Assembly (NCBI GenBank): GCA_902786265.1
Contig: CADACE010000039.1
Span: 1 to 42,030, forward strand
DNA length: 42,030 nucleotides
Reading direction: 5' to 3'
From: an uncultured Chloroflexota bacterium
GTDB lineage: Bacteria > Chloroflexota > Anaerolineae > Anaerolineales > Anaerolineaceae
Positions 33,734-41,380 of this stretch are shown piece after piece. The notes beneath the pieces were generated by a model, which made no database searches, was not told the DNA's origin, and saw nothing but the letters and a program-made list of their open reading frames with translations. The translations under genes were made by a program, and so were the position numbers. Each line of letters begins with the position of its first letter. Position 1 is the stretch's first letter.

Positions 33734-34743
33734 CGGATGTCCCCTTTCCGAAAGCCGAAGTGCAGCAGAGCCGCGGAAATCAGCGCCATGAGACTGTAAC
33801 ACCAATACGGGAGACCGGACAGCGCGGGAAATGCCATGATCGGCACCAGACCCACGAACAGAGCGAGGGTCAGGATCCCAAAGGCGAATCCTTTTACACC
33901 CGGAAGCATCCTGCCCAACGCACCGAGGGTAACAGGCATGGTCATGTTGAACAAAAACACGGCTAACACCCCTGCGATCGGATATTGTGCAAGCAGGAAA
34001 AGCAGTGCGGCGGCACCGAGGGTAACCCAGGTGGATCTGACCGCACCAAAGCGGTCTGCCAGAAATCCTCCCGCGGTTTTCCCGAATACGACAGCGCAGG
34101 TCAGGATCACTGCCCACTGTCCGCTGGATTTCCATGGAAATGACATGCCGGATCCCGCAAAGGAGCGCAGGCAGACTACCAGAAAAAAACAGACCGCAGC
34201 CGGGATCACACCGGGTTTTTCGATTCCGGCAAAGGAAACCGGCACATTGTTGGATCGCTTCAGCAGATCTTTCCGCGACGCGGCAATCAATATCAGCACT
34301 GCGGTCAGAACCAGCGCTGCAGTGACCCGGTAAAACGGCAGCGCTTTTGCCCGTCCCAGTTTCGTCCCGAAAAAGATCCCGAAAGCTCCGGGAGAAACGA
34401 AAACACCCAGCTTCCCGCAGCGTTTGCCGCAATCGTTCAGCGTGTCGATCCCTCCGCCCAGATGGAAGAAAGCGTTGCCGATTCCCGCCGTAATGCAGGC
34501 CAAAACCGCGTATTTTGACAGAAACGCGGAAAGAGCCACGATCACACAACCGGCGGCAGCCATCAGTGCGTTTTTATTGATCTTATCGCACAGCAGTCCG
34601 AGCGGCGCCTGCATGGCAAAGGCGCAGAAGTTATACAATACCAGACATAATACCCACTGCCACGGGTTCAGAAAACGGCTGTAAATAAAATAAGCACAGC
34701 CAAAGTCAACGCAAAAATGGGCAAGTGAATAGATCCATAACAT
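33730..34743 (-). CDS. MFS-like transporter
   Basis: A membrane protein of 337 residues from ATG 34743, with about ten hydrophobic helices, somewhat shorter than a usual 12-helix MFS protein. Family signs are the loop LCDKINKNALMAAAGCV between helices 2 and 3 (GxxxDRxxxR-like) and GGFLADRFGAVRSTWV in the second half. GNAFFHLGGGIDTLNDCGKRCG resembles the fosmidomycin-resistance group. The frame is open back to 34884, but that part is a repeat-filled spacer, and TATAAT lies exactly 6 nt before ATG 34743, so the gene is probably leaderless. It overlaps the next gene by ATGA. The substrate is unknown. Confidence 0.78.
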   Translation of the reverse strand: MLWIYSLAHFCVDFGCAYFIYSRFLNPWQWVLCLVLYNFCAFAMQAPLGLLCDKINKNALMAAAGCVIVALSAFLSKYAVLACITAGIGNAFFHLGGGIDTLNDCGKRCGKLGVFVSPGAFGIFFGTKLGRAKALPFYRVTAALVLTAVLILIAASRKDLLKRSNNVPVSFAGIEKPGVIPAAVCFFLVVCLRSFAGSGMSFPWKSSGQWAVILTCAVVFGKTAGGFLADRFGAVRSTWVTLGAAALLFLLAQYPIAGVLAVFLFNMTMPVTLGALGRMLPGVKGFAFGILTLALFVGLVPIMAFPALSGLPYWCYSLMALISAALLHFGFRKGDIR

Positions 34744-34749
34744 ATATTT

Positions 34750-34755
34750 ATTATA
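34750..34755 (-). promoter_or_regulatory. Leaderless -10 box of the MFS-like gene
   Basis: TATAAT on the minus strand, 6 nt before ATG 34743. No ribosome site and no clear -35 box. Confidence 0.5.
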
Positions 34756-34779
34756 ATCGGGTTTTGGCGGGCAGAAGTC

Positions 34780-34930
34780 GGTGGCTGGTTTCTGGTAACT
34801 GGTTTCTGGTGACTGGTTTCCGATAGCTGATGGCTGACAGCCGGCGGCCGGCAGATGGTGTCCGGGGCTGCATACGCTTGTCACTTAACCCTTAATCTCT
34901 AACCCCTGATCCCTATCCCCTAAATCCTAT
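34780..34930. repeat. Low-complexity spacer of short degenerate repeats
   Basis: Two kinds of tandem words fill the gap between scpA and the MFS-like gene: GGTTTCTGGTGACTGG-type units (about 34785-34835), about 14 nt each, and CCCTTAATCTCTAACCCCT-type units (about 34887-34935). They carry no gene, and similar words recur at about 5245-5272, 33310-33360 and 39695-39760. Confidence 0.65.
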
Positions 34931-34933
34931 ACT

Positions 34934-35716
34934 CTAATCTCCGAATTCAGAATGAAACTCCTGCTTTTCATCGAAGTTATCTGTTTTTTCAATTTCAATT
35001 TCGGAGAAATTTCCATCCTGGTGAATGATCACGGCATTCTGTTTGATGAGTTCCAGCATGGCAAGGAAGGTCACTACGGTTTCATTTTTGTTCCCGGTAC
35101 GCAGCAGGCTGGAGAACCGGATCATCGCGGCTTTCCGGATGCGGTTCACCAGCAGTTTGATTTTGTCGTGGATGCTGAGACGGGGCTTTTTCATCACCGT
35201 TTCCAGAGCTTTGGCCTTTTTCGGCGGGGCAAAAACGCGGGACGCAATGCGGGCGAGCATCTGCCCGTTCCATCCGGATATATCCAGCGCCGGTTCGATC
35301 CCTGTATCCGGAACACCGACACGCAGCCATGAATGCAGTTTCCGGTCTTCCCGTTCCGCAAGGGAATCTGCAAGCATTTTGAAACGCCGGTAGGTGATGA
35401 GCTGCTGTGCCAGCGCTTCTCCGGTATCCTCGTCGACGTCAGTGATATTTACCTTTTGGCGTGGCAGCAAAGCAGCTGATTTGATCTGGATCAGGCGGGC
35501 AGCGATTACCACAAAGGCCGAAACCTCGGTCGGGTTTTCCTCTTTCATTTCATGTACGTACGCTAAAAACTGGTCAGTCACCTGCGCCAGGGAAAGAGCA
35601 GTGATGTCCAGTTCTGCCTTTTCGATAAGGTCCAGCAACAGGTCCAGCGGTCCCTGATAAAGATCGGTCTTGATGCGGTATTGACCGGAATGAAAGAATA
35701 CGGGCTGTACTGCCAT
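34934..35716 (-). CDS. scpA: Segregation and condensation protein ScpA
   Basis: The kleisin subunit of the SMC-ScpA-ScpB condensin, 260 residues. The N-terminal domain that binds the SMC neck is clear: YRIKTDLYQGPLDLLLDLIEKAELDI, then SAFVVIAARLIQIKSAALLP, and the C-terminal winged helix ends with VVTFLAMLELIKQNAVIIHQ. No scpB follows, although the two are usually adjacent; the next gene is a transporter. ATG 35716 has no ribosome site; TATAAT lies 6 nt before it, so it is likely leaderless. Confidence 0.95.
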   Translation of the reverse strand: MAVQPVFFHSGQYRIKTDLYQGPLDLLLDLIEKAELDITALSLAQVTDQFLAYVHEMKEENPTEVSAFVVIAARLIQIKSAALLPRQKVNITDVDEDTGEALAQQLITYRRFKMLADSLAEREDRKLHSWLRVGVPDTGIEPALDISGWNGQMLARIASRVFAPPKKAKALETVMKKPRLSIHDKIKLLVNRIRKAAMIRFSSLLRTGNKNETVVTFLAMLELIKQNAVIIHQDGNFSEIEIEKTDNFDEKQEFHSEFGD

Positions 35717-35722
35717 ATCTCA

Positions 35723-35728
35723 ATTATA
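35723..35728 (-). promoter_or_regulatory. Leaderless -10 box of scpA
   Basis: TATAAT on the minus strand, exactly 6 nt before ATG 35716. It lies in the T-rich stretch after a hairpin, and the -35 region is poor. Confidence 0.55.
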
Positions 35729-35737
35729 AAACAAAAC

Positions 35738-35765
35738 AACGGCAGTTTTGACGGGAACTGCCGTT
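35738..35765 (-). terminator. Hairpin with T-rich tail just upstream of scpA
   Basis: A perfect 10-bp stem (35738-35747 with 35756-35765), loop of 8. Read on the minus strand it is followed by GTTTTGTTTT, so it can block read-through into scpA from the ABC operon on its right. The T-run merges with the scpA -10 region. Confidence 0.6.
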
Positions 35766-35777
35766 TAAAGGAGGTGC

Positions 35778-35831
35778 ATGAAAAAGAAACAGTATTATAT
35801 TTATCTATATGATACCATATTTTATTCTTAA
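35778..35831 (+). CDS. Possible 17-codon small ORF
   Basis: ATG 35778 is preceded by AAAGGAGGTGC, the best ribosome site in the neighbourhood, and reads MKKKQYYIYLYDTIFYS before a TAA. It is very short and AT-rich, and could be chance. No promoter is evident upstream on the plus strand apart from the scpA-side DNA. The peptide begins with a basic patch and is aromatic-rich, as in some toxin or leader peptides. Not assignable. Confidence 0.2.
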   Translation: MKKKQYYIYLYDTIFYS

Positions 35832-35876
35832 AAATAAAATTAATAAATTATTATGATTACTAATTTTTAAGAATAA
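35822..35876. repeat. 14-bp perfect inverted repeat in AT-rich DNA
   Basis: TTATTCTTAAAAAT (35822-35835) and ATTTTTAAGAATAA (35863-35876) are exact complements 27 nt apart. Variants of the same word (ATTCTTAATATTTTT, AATCTTAAAAATAT) occur at about 35922 and 35954. This cluster could be a set of binding sites for an AT-rich operator protein. Confidence 0.6.
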
Positions 35877-35966
35877 GAAAATTTTGCCAAAAAGAACCGT
35901 ATAATCATGATGAATGTCACATTCTTAATATTTTTGCAGATTACATCATCTATAATCTTAAAAATA

Positions 35967-36138
35967 TGGTATATTAATAAATAAGGTAATCTTTGGAGAG
36001 AGAGCAACCGTACAGAGGATTCATGGCCGCGAAACAGCCATGAATTTCTCTTTAAACAGATGTCGGGTGTCAAAAGACAGCCGGCAGCTGCAGTTTATAA
36101 AAAAACAGGATGAATTTATTAGCTTCATCCTGTTTTTT
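35967..36138 (+). ncRNA. Candidate structured RNA with own terminator
   Basis: An extended -10 (TGG-TATATT, 35967-35975) is followed by three consecutive hairpins: stem 36019-36027 with 36037-36045 (9 bp), stem 36061-36071 with 36076-36086 (10 of 11 pairs, loop AAAA), and a terminator 36100-36138. Outer AGAGA/TCTCT may close the first. The implied RNA is about 155 nt and untranslated. I compared it by eye with common riboswitches, SRP RNA and 6S RNA and found no match. It could equally be only leader-like debris of the spacer. Confidence 0.35.
36100..36138. terminator. Bidirectional terminator after the second ABC operon
   Basis: A 15-bp perfect stem (36100-36114 with 36124-36138), loop of 9, with A and T runs at the two ends so that it works in both directions. 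It lies 59 nt after the ABC ATPase stop. Confidence 0.85.
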
Positions 36139-36196
36139 ATTGTATGCTAAAAGCTGATACTATCTTCGCCGGCAGCTGCCGGACGGCTGTTTATTG

Positions 36197-37822
36197 TCAG
36201 CTGACAACTTCCAGTTTCCCGGTGCCGATGATCTTACCGGACTTGCGCTGGAAGAGGATAATGCTGTCGCTGATGAAGTCCATGTTCACATAGGAACCGA
36301 TCTGGAACAGCGTATTGCCGAACACCACACCGGTGAGGAGGAATTCCCCCACACGGATCTTGACCGTGGATTCCATACCGGTCGGCATTGCGCCGTAGAT
36401 CTCACCCTTGATCTTTCCGCTGTCATGGATCGAGATGAATTCTGGACGGATACCGATGACAAAATCATCATCCGTCAGGACCGGCTCTTCCTGCATCAGG
36501 TCATCTTCATCGTTCACGCGCTGGACGTGGTATTTGAAGACCTCATCCTTGTTGTTCTTTTCCACATAATCCTTGGCTTTGGACCGTTCGCGCAGCTCGG
36601 CGGCATCCGCTTCTTCCTTAGCCTTCAGCTCAGCAAGCCACTTCTTATAATCCGGAACATCCTTCCCGCTGAATTTGACCTTCAGGCCGTCGAAAATCGT
36701 CAGTTCAAATTCGCCTTTGGCGTTCTGGGTCCCTTTTGCCTCAACAAAGTTGATGGAAGGGTTCCCGACGAAGTCCGCGACAAACAGGTTGTTCGGATGA
36801 CCGTAGACTGTCAGAGGCGGCTGATACTGCTGCAGCACACCGTTGTTGATGAGGCAGATGTTGGTGGAAAGGGTCATGGCTTCCATCTGGTCATGGGTAA
36901 CATAAACAAAGGTGGAGCCGGTTTCCACATGCAGACGCTGCAGCTCATAGCGCATTTCCAGTCTGAGCTTGGCATCCAGGTTGGAGAGCGGTTCATCCAT
37001 GAACAAAACGGACGGTTCCGGCGCCAGGGTTCGGGCAATCGCCACACGCTGCTGCTGACCGCCGGAAAGTTCAGCCGGATAGCGGTCCATGAACATGGAG
37101 ATCTTCACGATCCGCGAGACACGGCGGACGGAGAGGTCGATCTCTTCCTTTGTCAGCTTGCGGACTTCGTAAATGGTTTTGCCGCCGGAGGTATATTCAT
37201 AATCCTTGTTCAGCCCGTTCGCTTTCACCGCGGCGGCAGCCTTGTCAGCCAGCGCTTTGGCTTCTGCTTTGACGTCTTTGCCTGTTTCCAGGTGGTAGGC
37301 CACCAGTTTTTTCGCCGTATACTGGGAGATCGTAAAGGCGTCGATCAGCTTGATAACGGCTTTCTTCTCATTCAGTTTGCCGCTCTTATCTTTGCACTCG
37401 TCCAGCACCTTTACTACATCCGTCGGGTTGTTCAGGATCTCCGCCAGCCTTGCGGTGGTCTTCGTTTCAAAGTCGATCTTCGGCATCTTCTCTTTGATAT
37501 TGGAAAGACCGAAGGAAATGTTCTCATAAACGGTCATGTTCGGCCACAGCGCGTAGTTCTGGAACAGGAAGCCGACCTTCCGTTTGTTGGCAGGGATGTT
37601 GATCCCTTTGGAAGAATCAAAGACGACCCGGTCGCCGATGGTGATCTTCCCGGATGTCGGGGTTTCCAGACCCGCGATCATACGCAGGGTGGTCGTTTTA
37701 CCGCAGCCGGAAGGGCCCAGCAGGGTCACAAAAGCATTGTTGTCAATGACTAAGTTCAAATTATCAACGCCGTAGTAATTTCCCCAGCGTTTTGTTACAT
37801 TTTCCAATCTGATTTCGGGCAT
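36197..37822 (-). CDS. ABC transporter ATP-binding protein with large insertions
   Basis: The ATPase of the second importer, MalK/PotA/FbpC type, but 541 residues against a usual 350-380. Walker A GPSGCGKTT (36-44), Q-loop Gln88, signature LSGGQQQRV (252-260), Walker B VLFMDEP (272-278) and His310 are intact. Between the Q-loop and the signature a segment of about 125 residues (108-232) stands where about 25 are usual; it is Lys- and Glu-rich and looks helical. A second charged stretch (about 362-450) lies in the TOBE part, which then ends normally (FVIGIRPEFISIHD). Both insertions keep frame and codon style, so they are not errors. GGAGG precedes ATG 37822. It follows the permease gene by 2 nt. 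Confidence 0.9.
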   Translation of the reverse strand: MPEIRLENVTKRWGNYYGVDNLNLVIDNNAFVTLLGPSGCGKTTTLRMIAGLETPTSGKITIGDRVVFDSSKGINIPANKRKVGFLFQNYALWPNMTVYENISFGLSNIKEKMPKIDFETKTTARLAEILNNPTDVVKVLDECKDKSGKLNEKKAVIKLIDAFTISQYTAKKLVAYHLETGKDVKAEAKALADKAAAAVKANGLNKDYEYTSGGKTIYEVRKLTKEEIDLSVRRVSRIVKISMFMDRYPAELSGGQQQRVAIARTLAPEPSVLFMDEPLSNLDAKLRLEMRYELQRLHVETGSTFVYVTHDQMEAMTLSTNICLINNGVLQQYQPPLTVYGHPNNLFVADFVGNPSINFVEAKGTQNAKGEFELTIFDGLKVKFSGKDVPDYKKWLAELKAKEEADAAELRERSKAKDYVEKNNKDEVFKYHVQRVNDEDDLMQEEPVLTDDDFVIGIRPEFISIHDSGKIKGEIYGAMPTGMESTVKIRVGEFLLTGVVFGNTLFQIGSYVNMDFISDSIILFQRKSGKIIGTGKLEVVS

Positions 37823-37824
37823 GA

Positions 37825-39666
37825 TTAACCTCCAATTCCTTCATCCAGGCTTGCCCCGGTAACTTTGTTTACGATGGCGTTGAACACCAGAATCGTGATG
37901 ATCAGGATCAGGTTGATACCGCTTGAGAACGCGTACAATCCCATTTCGTCGAAATAGTCCAGTGTGGTGGAGAGGATGAACCCCTGCACGCACAGCAGCA
38001 TGAACAGGCTCAATTCACGCAGACAGGTCATGAACGGCAGCAGGTAACCGCTGATGATCGATGACTTCTGGATGGGGATGATGATGCGGGTCATGCGCTT
38101 GATCCAGGGAATATCCTGGATGATGGCAGCTTCTTCGATCTCACCGGAAAGCTGAAGCATGGAGTTCAGCGCACTTCGGGAAGCGAAAGGAATATACTTG
38201 ACCGTACCGACGATGATCAGGATCCAGTAAGTGTTGAACAGGTTCAGTTTTTCACCTGACAGCAGAATGAAGTATGCCACACCCACCGCGATGGAAGGCA
38301 TCAGGTAGGGCAGGAAAGCGACTGAGTTCACGTAGTTCGCCCATTTGCTGCGCCGGTCCTTGGAAACAGCGTAACCGACCAGCGTACCGATGGTACCGGC
38401 GGTCAGCATACAGGCAACGCTGACGAGCAGCGTGCCCCAGAAGGCTGTCCATATCGTTTTATTATGGAGAATCCCCATTTGACCGTAAAGGCCGTTTTCC
38501 GTGATGTTCTCGGAAGTCGCCCACCACTTGGTCGTCAGGTTTTTCGTGTCTCCTGTATACAGGAAGGAATAGTCGCCCGGGTTCGGCAGGAAGGTCTCAA
38601 AGGCGAAGGAGATGATCGGGAAGATCGAGGTGAAGAAGGTGAGGATCACCAGGATGATGGCGATAACATAGCGTCCGGATTTGCCGAGGTTGATCTTGGA
38701 GATCTGTCCGGATTTCCCGGTGACTGTGGTATAGCTCTTGCGGGAGGTCAGGCTCATCTGGTTGACCATCATGATCGCCACACCGAAGATCATCATGATG
38801 ATGGCGAGAATGGACGCCTCACCGGTATATTTCGAGTTCATGGAAATATACTTGGTGGAAAGAGTGGTCAGGCCGAGGTAATGCGGTACGGGATAGGAAC
38901 CCATCGCGGAACCGAACACCAGCAGGATGGTGGAAAGGATCGCGGGTTTTACCATCGGGAGGGTCACCCGGGTCATGATCTTCCATTTCGGTGTATCGAG
39001 AATAGTGGCGGCTTCTTCCAGGTTGGCGTCCATATTCTTGAAAATACCGCCGATCAGAATATAAGCGAACGGTGCGTAGTGGAGCCCCAGCACCACCAGA
39101 CTGGGGAACAACCCCTGGCACCACCATTTTGGCATGGCGATGCCAAACAGCGATGCCAGCAGCCCGTTCGATGTCCCGGTTACCTTATTCGAGTTGAACA
39201 GGTTCTGCCATACCACCGCCAGTGTCCACTGCGGCATGATGTACGGAAAAATAAAAATGGAGCTGATATATTTTCGCCAGGCCATGTTGGTCCTGGTGAT
39301 CAGAAAAGCTACGATCCCTCCGAATAAAATCGAAACCACACAGGTACCGACCGCCAGATAGACCGTGTTCAGCAATGGCGTCCACAAATTCTTTTTCGCG
39401 AGCTTGCTGGTGAACAGGTCGATATAATTCATGACTGTAAAGCCGCTTGTTCGACCGCTGAGTTTTTTCTCCAGGTTGGCATCGATCGTTCCCGGATGGA
39501 TCGTGAAGGTATCCCTGACAATCGCGACGATCGGAGCGACTGTAGTAATTGTCAAAATGATCCCGAAAAGGAGCAGAATCACGTTCTGCGGTTTCGAGAA
39601 GTAGGTCTTGACTTTATTCATCCGGATCGTGAAGGCTGAAACTTGTTTTGTTTCCTGTTTTACCAT
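37825..39666 (-). CDS. ABC transporter permease, two fused permease domains (FbpB type)
   Basis: A 613-residue membrane protein with about twelve helices. Two BPD_transp_1 domains are seen, each with an EAA loop: EEAATILDTPKWKIMTRVTL in the first half and EEAAIIQDIPWIKRMTRIII in the second. Such fusions are found in iron(III)/thiamine/2-aminoethylphosphonate-type importers. The N-terminal 35 residues are cytoplasmic. GGGGG lies before ATG 39666. It is followed by its ATPase gene and preceded by the binding protein gene, which has its own terminator. Confidence 0.92.
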   Translation of the reverse strand: MVKQETKQVSAFTIRMNKVKTYFSKPQNVILLLFGIILTITTVAPIVAIVRDTFTIHPGTIDANLEKKLSGRTSGFTVMNYIDLFTSKLAKKNLWTPLLNTVYLAVGTCVVSILFGGIVAFLITRTNMAWRKYISSIFIFPYIMPQWTLAVVWQNLFNSNKVTGTSNGLLASLFGIAMPKWWCQGLFPSLVVLGLHYAPFAYILIGGIFKNMDANLEEAATILDTPKWKIMTRVTLPMVKPAILSTILLVFGSAMGSYPVPHYLGLTTLSTKYISMNSKYTGEASILAIIMMIFGVAIMMVNQMSLTSRKSYTTVTGKSGQISKINLGKSGRYVIAIILVILTFFTSIFPIISFAFETFLPNPGDYSFLYTGDTKNLTTKWWATSENITENGLYGQMGILHNKTIWTAFWGTLLVSVACMLTAGTIGTLVGYAVSKDRRSKWANYVNSVAFLPYLMPSIAVGVAYFILLSGEKLNLFNTYWILIIVGTVKYIPFASRSALNSMLQLSGEIEEAAIIQDIPWIKRMTRIIIPIQKSSIISGYLLPFMTCLRELSLFMLLCVQGFILSTTLDYFDEMGLYAFSSGINLILIITILVFNAIVNKVTGASLDEGIGG

Positions 39667-39694
39667 ACACTACCCCCTTTTCGTCAGAGTAAGA

Positions 39695-39765
39695 AGTGAG
39701 GAACCGGAAGTGAGGAATGATCAGATGTAATTGCTGTTACTCCTCACTCCTGATTCCCCACTTTA
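39695..39765. repeat. Repeat-like spacer upstream of the permease gene
   Basis: Short words of the GAAGTGAGGAA / CTCCTCACTCCTGA type occur in both orientations between the terminator and the permease start; they resemble spacers near 33340 and 34800. No gene. Confidence 0.5.
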
Positions 39766-39802
39766 TAAAAATGCCTTCGGAAGTTTGCGGCTTCCGAAGG
39801 CA
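39766..39802 (-). terminator. Terminator between binding-protein and permease genes
   Basis: A 12-bp perfect stem (39772-39783 with 39791-39802), loop of 7; on the minus strand the T run of the tail follows directly. It separates the highly expressed binding protein from the permease. Confidence 0.85.
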
Positions 39803-39825
39803 CAATTTCAATACATCACAAAGAA

Positions 39826-41142
39826 TTATTCACCGGAATATTTATCCAGCATTTCGATCCAGGAACCGACGGTGAAAGCAACATCGGCGCAGTACACAGG
39901 ATCTTCGAGGACCAGGCCGCCCTCATTGACCCACCAGTCATAACCGCGGTCGTTCATGGCAGCGAAAGCGACGGTGCCGTCTTCAGCCATACCACCGGTC
40001 ATGTGATGGAATTTTTCTTCGTTCGCGGCAGCGACTTCCGGATTGGAGGAATAACCGCCAAGATCCTTACCCCAGGCAGAGAAACCGTCAACGGTTTCGG
40101 TCATGTAGGCGATGAAGGCGCAGGCAGTCCAGGGCATCGGGCTGTTGTCGGTCACGAACAGGTAGTGGCAGTAGCCATAGCCGCCGAAGCCGGTGTAACC
40201 ATCTTCGTAAGCAGCAACTTTGATGTTGTTCTTGGAGACGGAATCGGATTCTTCAACAGAGCGGAGCTTGGAGTAAACCAGAAGGCCGAACTGATCGGTC
40301 GCGGATTTGTCGACCAGGGTGTTGCAGATCGGGCCGTCATCGGTCTGGGCGTTGTAGGATTCGACCCAGAGTTTGATCCATGCCAGGGCGTATTTGCCGT
40401 TTTCACCGAGATCCAGATCTTCAGCGTCTCCGGCAACTTCGTCGATCACAGCCTGGAAATAGGGCTTTTCATCTTCCGGAAGAGCTTCGAAAGCGTCCTT
40501 CAGACCTTCGGCGTATTTGTCAGCGGTCAGCATGTACAGGAAGTTCTTACCGACGATTTCGGAATCGATATCCATGAACAGGCCGTGTTCGCCTTCAGCA
40601 ACGAAATCCCAGACATTGTCATAGGTCTTTTCACCGGTGCAGTTGAATTCGAAGATCTTGTTCAGGGTCTGCAGCGGGAGATAGCCGGTGTATTCGCCTT
40701 CGGCGTAGTTGTTGGCTTCAGCCCATTCCTTCGGGATGAAGGTGTCAAGAATACCGGTCTGGACCATCTTGGATTCGATCTGGTTGCCGTCCTGGATCAG
40801 GACCATGGTGAAGGTACCGGTATCTTTCAGGGAGTCAGCGGTCAGCTGATCGAAGATCTTGTTGTTCTTCGGCTGCTGCCATTCGAATTCCATGGTGTAG
40901 GAGGGATCGATGGTCTGCAGATAGGAGATGAAGAGCGGCAGGGCGGATTTACCGCGGCTGGAGTTGCCGACACCGTAGAACATCTTGCCGTTGGATTCTT
41001 CAATGGCTTTGGCAGCCAGTTCATCAAGGGTCATGGTCTGGGCCTGGGCGATAACTTCTTTGACGTCATCGCGGGCGGAAGCGGCCATGCAAAGGCTCAT
41101 CGCCATAACAAGGGCGAGTAAAACAACAACGAATTTTTTCAT
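39826..41142 (-). CDS. ABC transporter extracellular binding protein (family 1)
   Basis: A 438-residue exported binding protein. The signal peptide MKKFVVVLLALVMAMSLCMA ends with an AxA-type site (ASA/RD); the only Cys is not in a lipobox. The mature part resembles family 1 / iron(III)-type binding proteins: GVGNSSRGKSALPLF at the ligand side, VIDEVAGDAEDLDLGENGKYA in the middle and a Trp/Tyr-rich C-terminus. The ligand is unknown; the fused FbpB-type permease suggests a metal, thiamine-like compound or small organic anion. AAGGAGG lies before ATG 41142. Promoter and palindrome lie upstream, terminator downstream. Confidence 0.9.
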   Translation of the reverse strand: MKKFVVVLLALVMAMSLCMAASARDDVKEVIAQAQTMTLDELAAKAIEESNGKMFYGVGNSSRGKSALPLFISYLQTIDPSYTMEFEWQQPKNNKIFDQLTADSLKDTGTFTMVLIQDGNQIESKMVQTGILDTFIPKEWAEANNYAEGEYTGYLPLQTLNKIFEFNCTGEKTYDNVWDFVAEGEHGLFMDIDSEIVGKNFLYMLTADKYAEGLKDAFEALPEDEKPYFQAVIDEVAGDAEDLDLGENGKYALAWIKLWVESYNAQTDDGPICNTLVDKSATDQFGLLVYSKLRSVEESDSVSKNNIKVAAYEDGYTGFGGYGYCHYLFVTDNSPMPWTACAFIAYMTETVDGFSAWGKDLGGYSSNPEVAAANEEKFHHMTGGMAEDGTVAFAAMNDRGYDWWVNEGGLVLEDPVYCADVAFTVGSWIEMLDKYSGE

Positions 41143-41182
41143 ATTATTCTTCCTCCTTAATATGAGAATGCTTTGTCAGCAT

Positions 41183-41201
41183 TGTTTAAACAACTATTAT
41201 A
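41183..41201 (-). promoter_or_regulatory. Promoter and palindromic operator of the second ABC operon
   Basis: TATAAT (41196-41201, minus) is followed at once by the 12-bp perfect palindrome TTGTTTAAACAA (41183-41194), which would cover the transcription start. A further inverted pair AATGCT/AGCATT follows downstream (41167-41183). The position suits a repressor site. Confidence 0.5.
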
Positions 41202-41380
41202 AATCAATTTCGTATAAATGGCGATATTTTCGAAGAATCGAAAAAATACGGTGTTGTGGGACGGTTCTCCGACGAAGGAGAAGAATTGTCCTGAAGTGAT
41301 CTCCGGGAGCGCCTGTCTGGATCCATAGCAGGAGCCCTGACACCTTATCTTCTAAGCTTAAATTGGCCACGGCACCGTAA
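41202..41380. other. Gene-free stretch upstream of the second ABC operon
   Basis: The remaining upstream sequence of the binding-protein gene. A short TTCTCC/GGAGAA hairpin occurs near 41264-41282. No gene is supported from here to the end of the window. Confidence 0.5.

Noticed and set aside
33380..34549. 389-codon minus-strand frame
   Set aside because: Only its last 117 codons (33380-33733) look like a protein; the rest overlaps the MFS-like gene in another phase and has Arg/Pro/Ser-rich shadow composition.
36194..37753. 519-codon open frame on the plus strand opposite the ABC ATPase
   Set aside because: It is the antisense of an intact ATPase gene, has no ribosome site and no family resemblance; such mirrors arise from codon bias. 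The same applies to 5319-6689 and 40003-41121.
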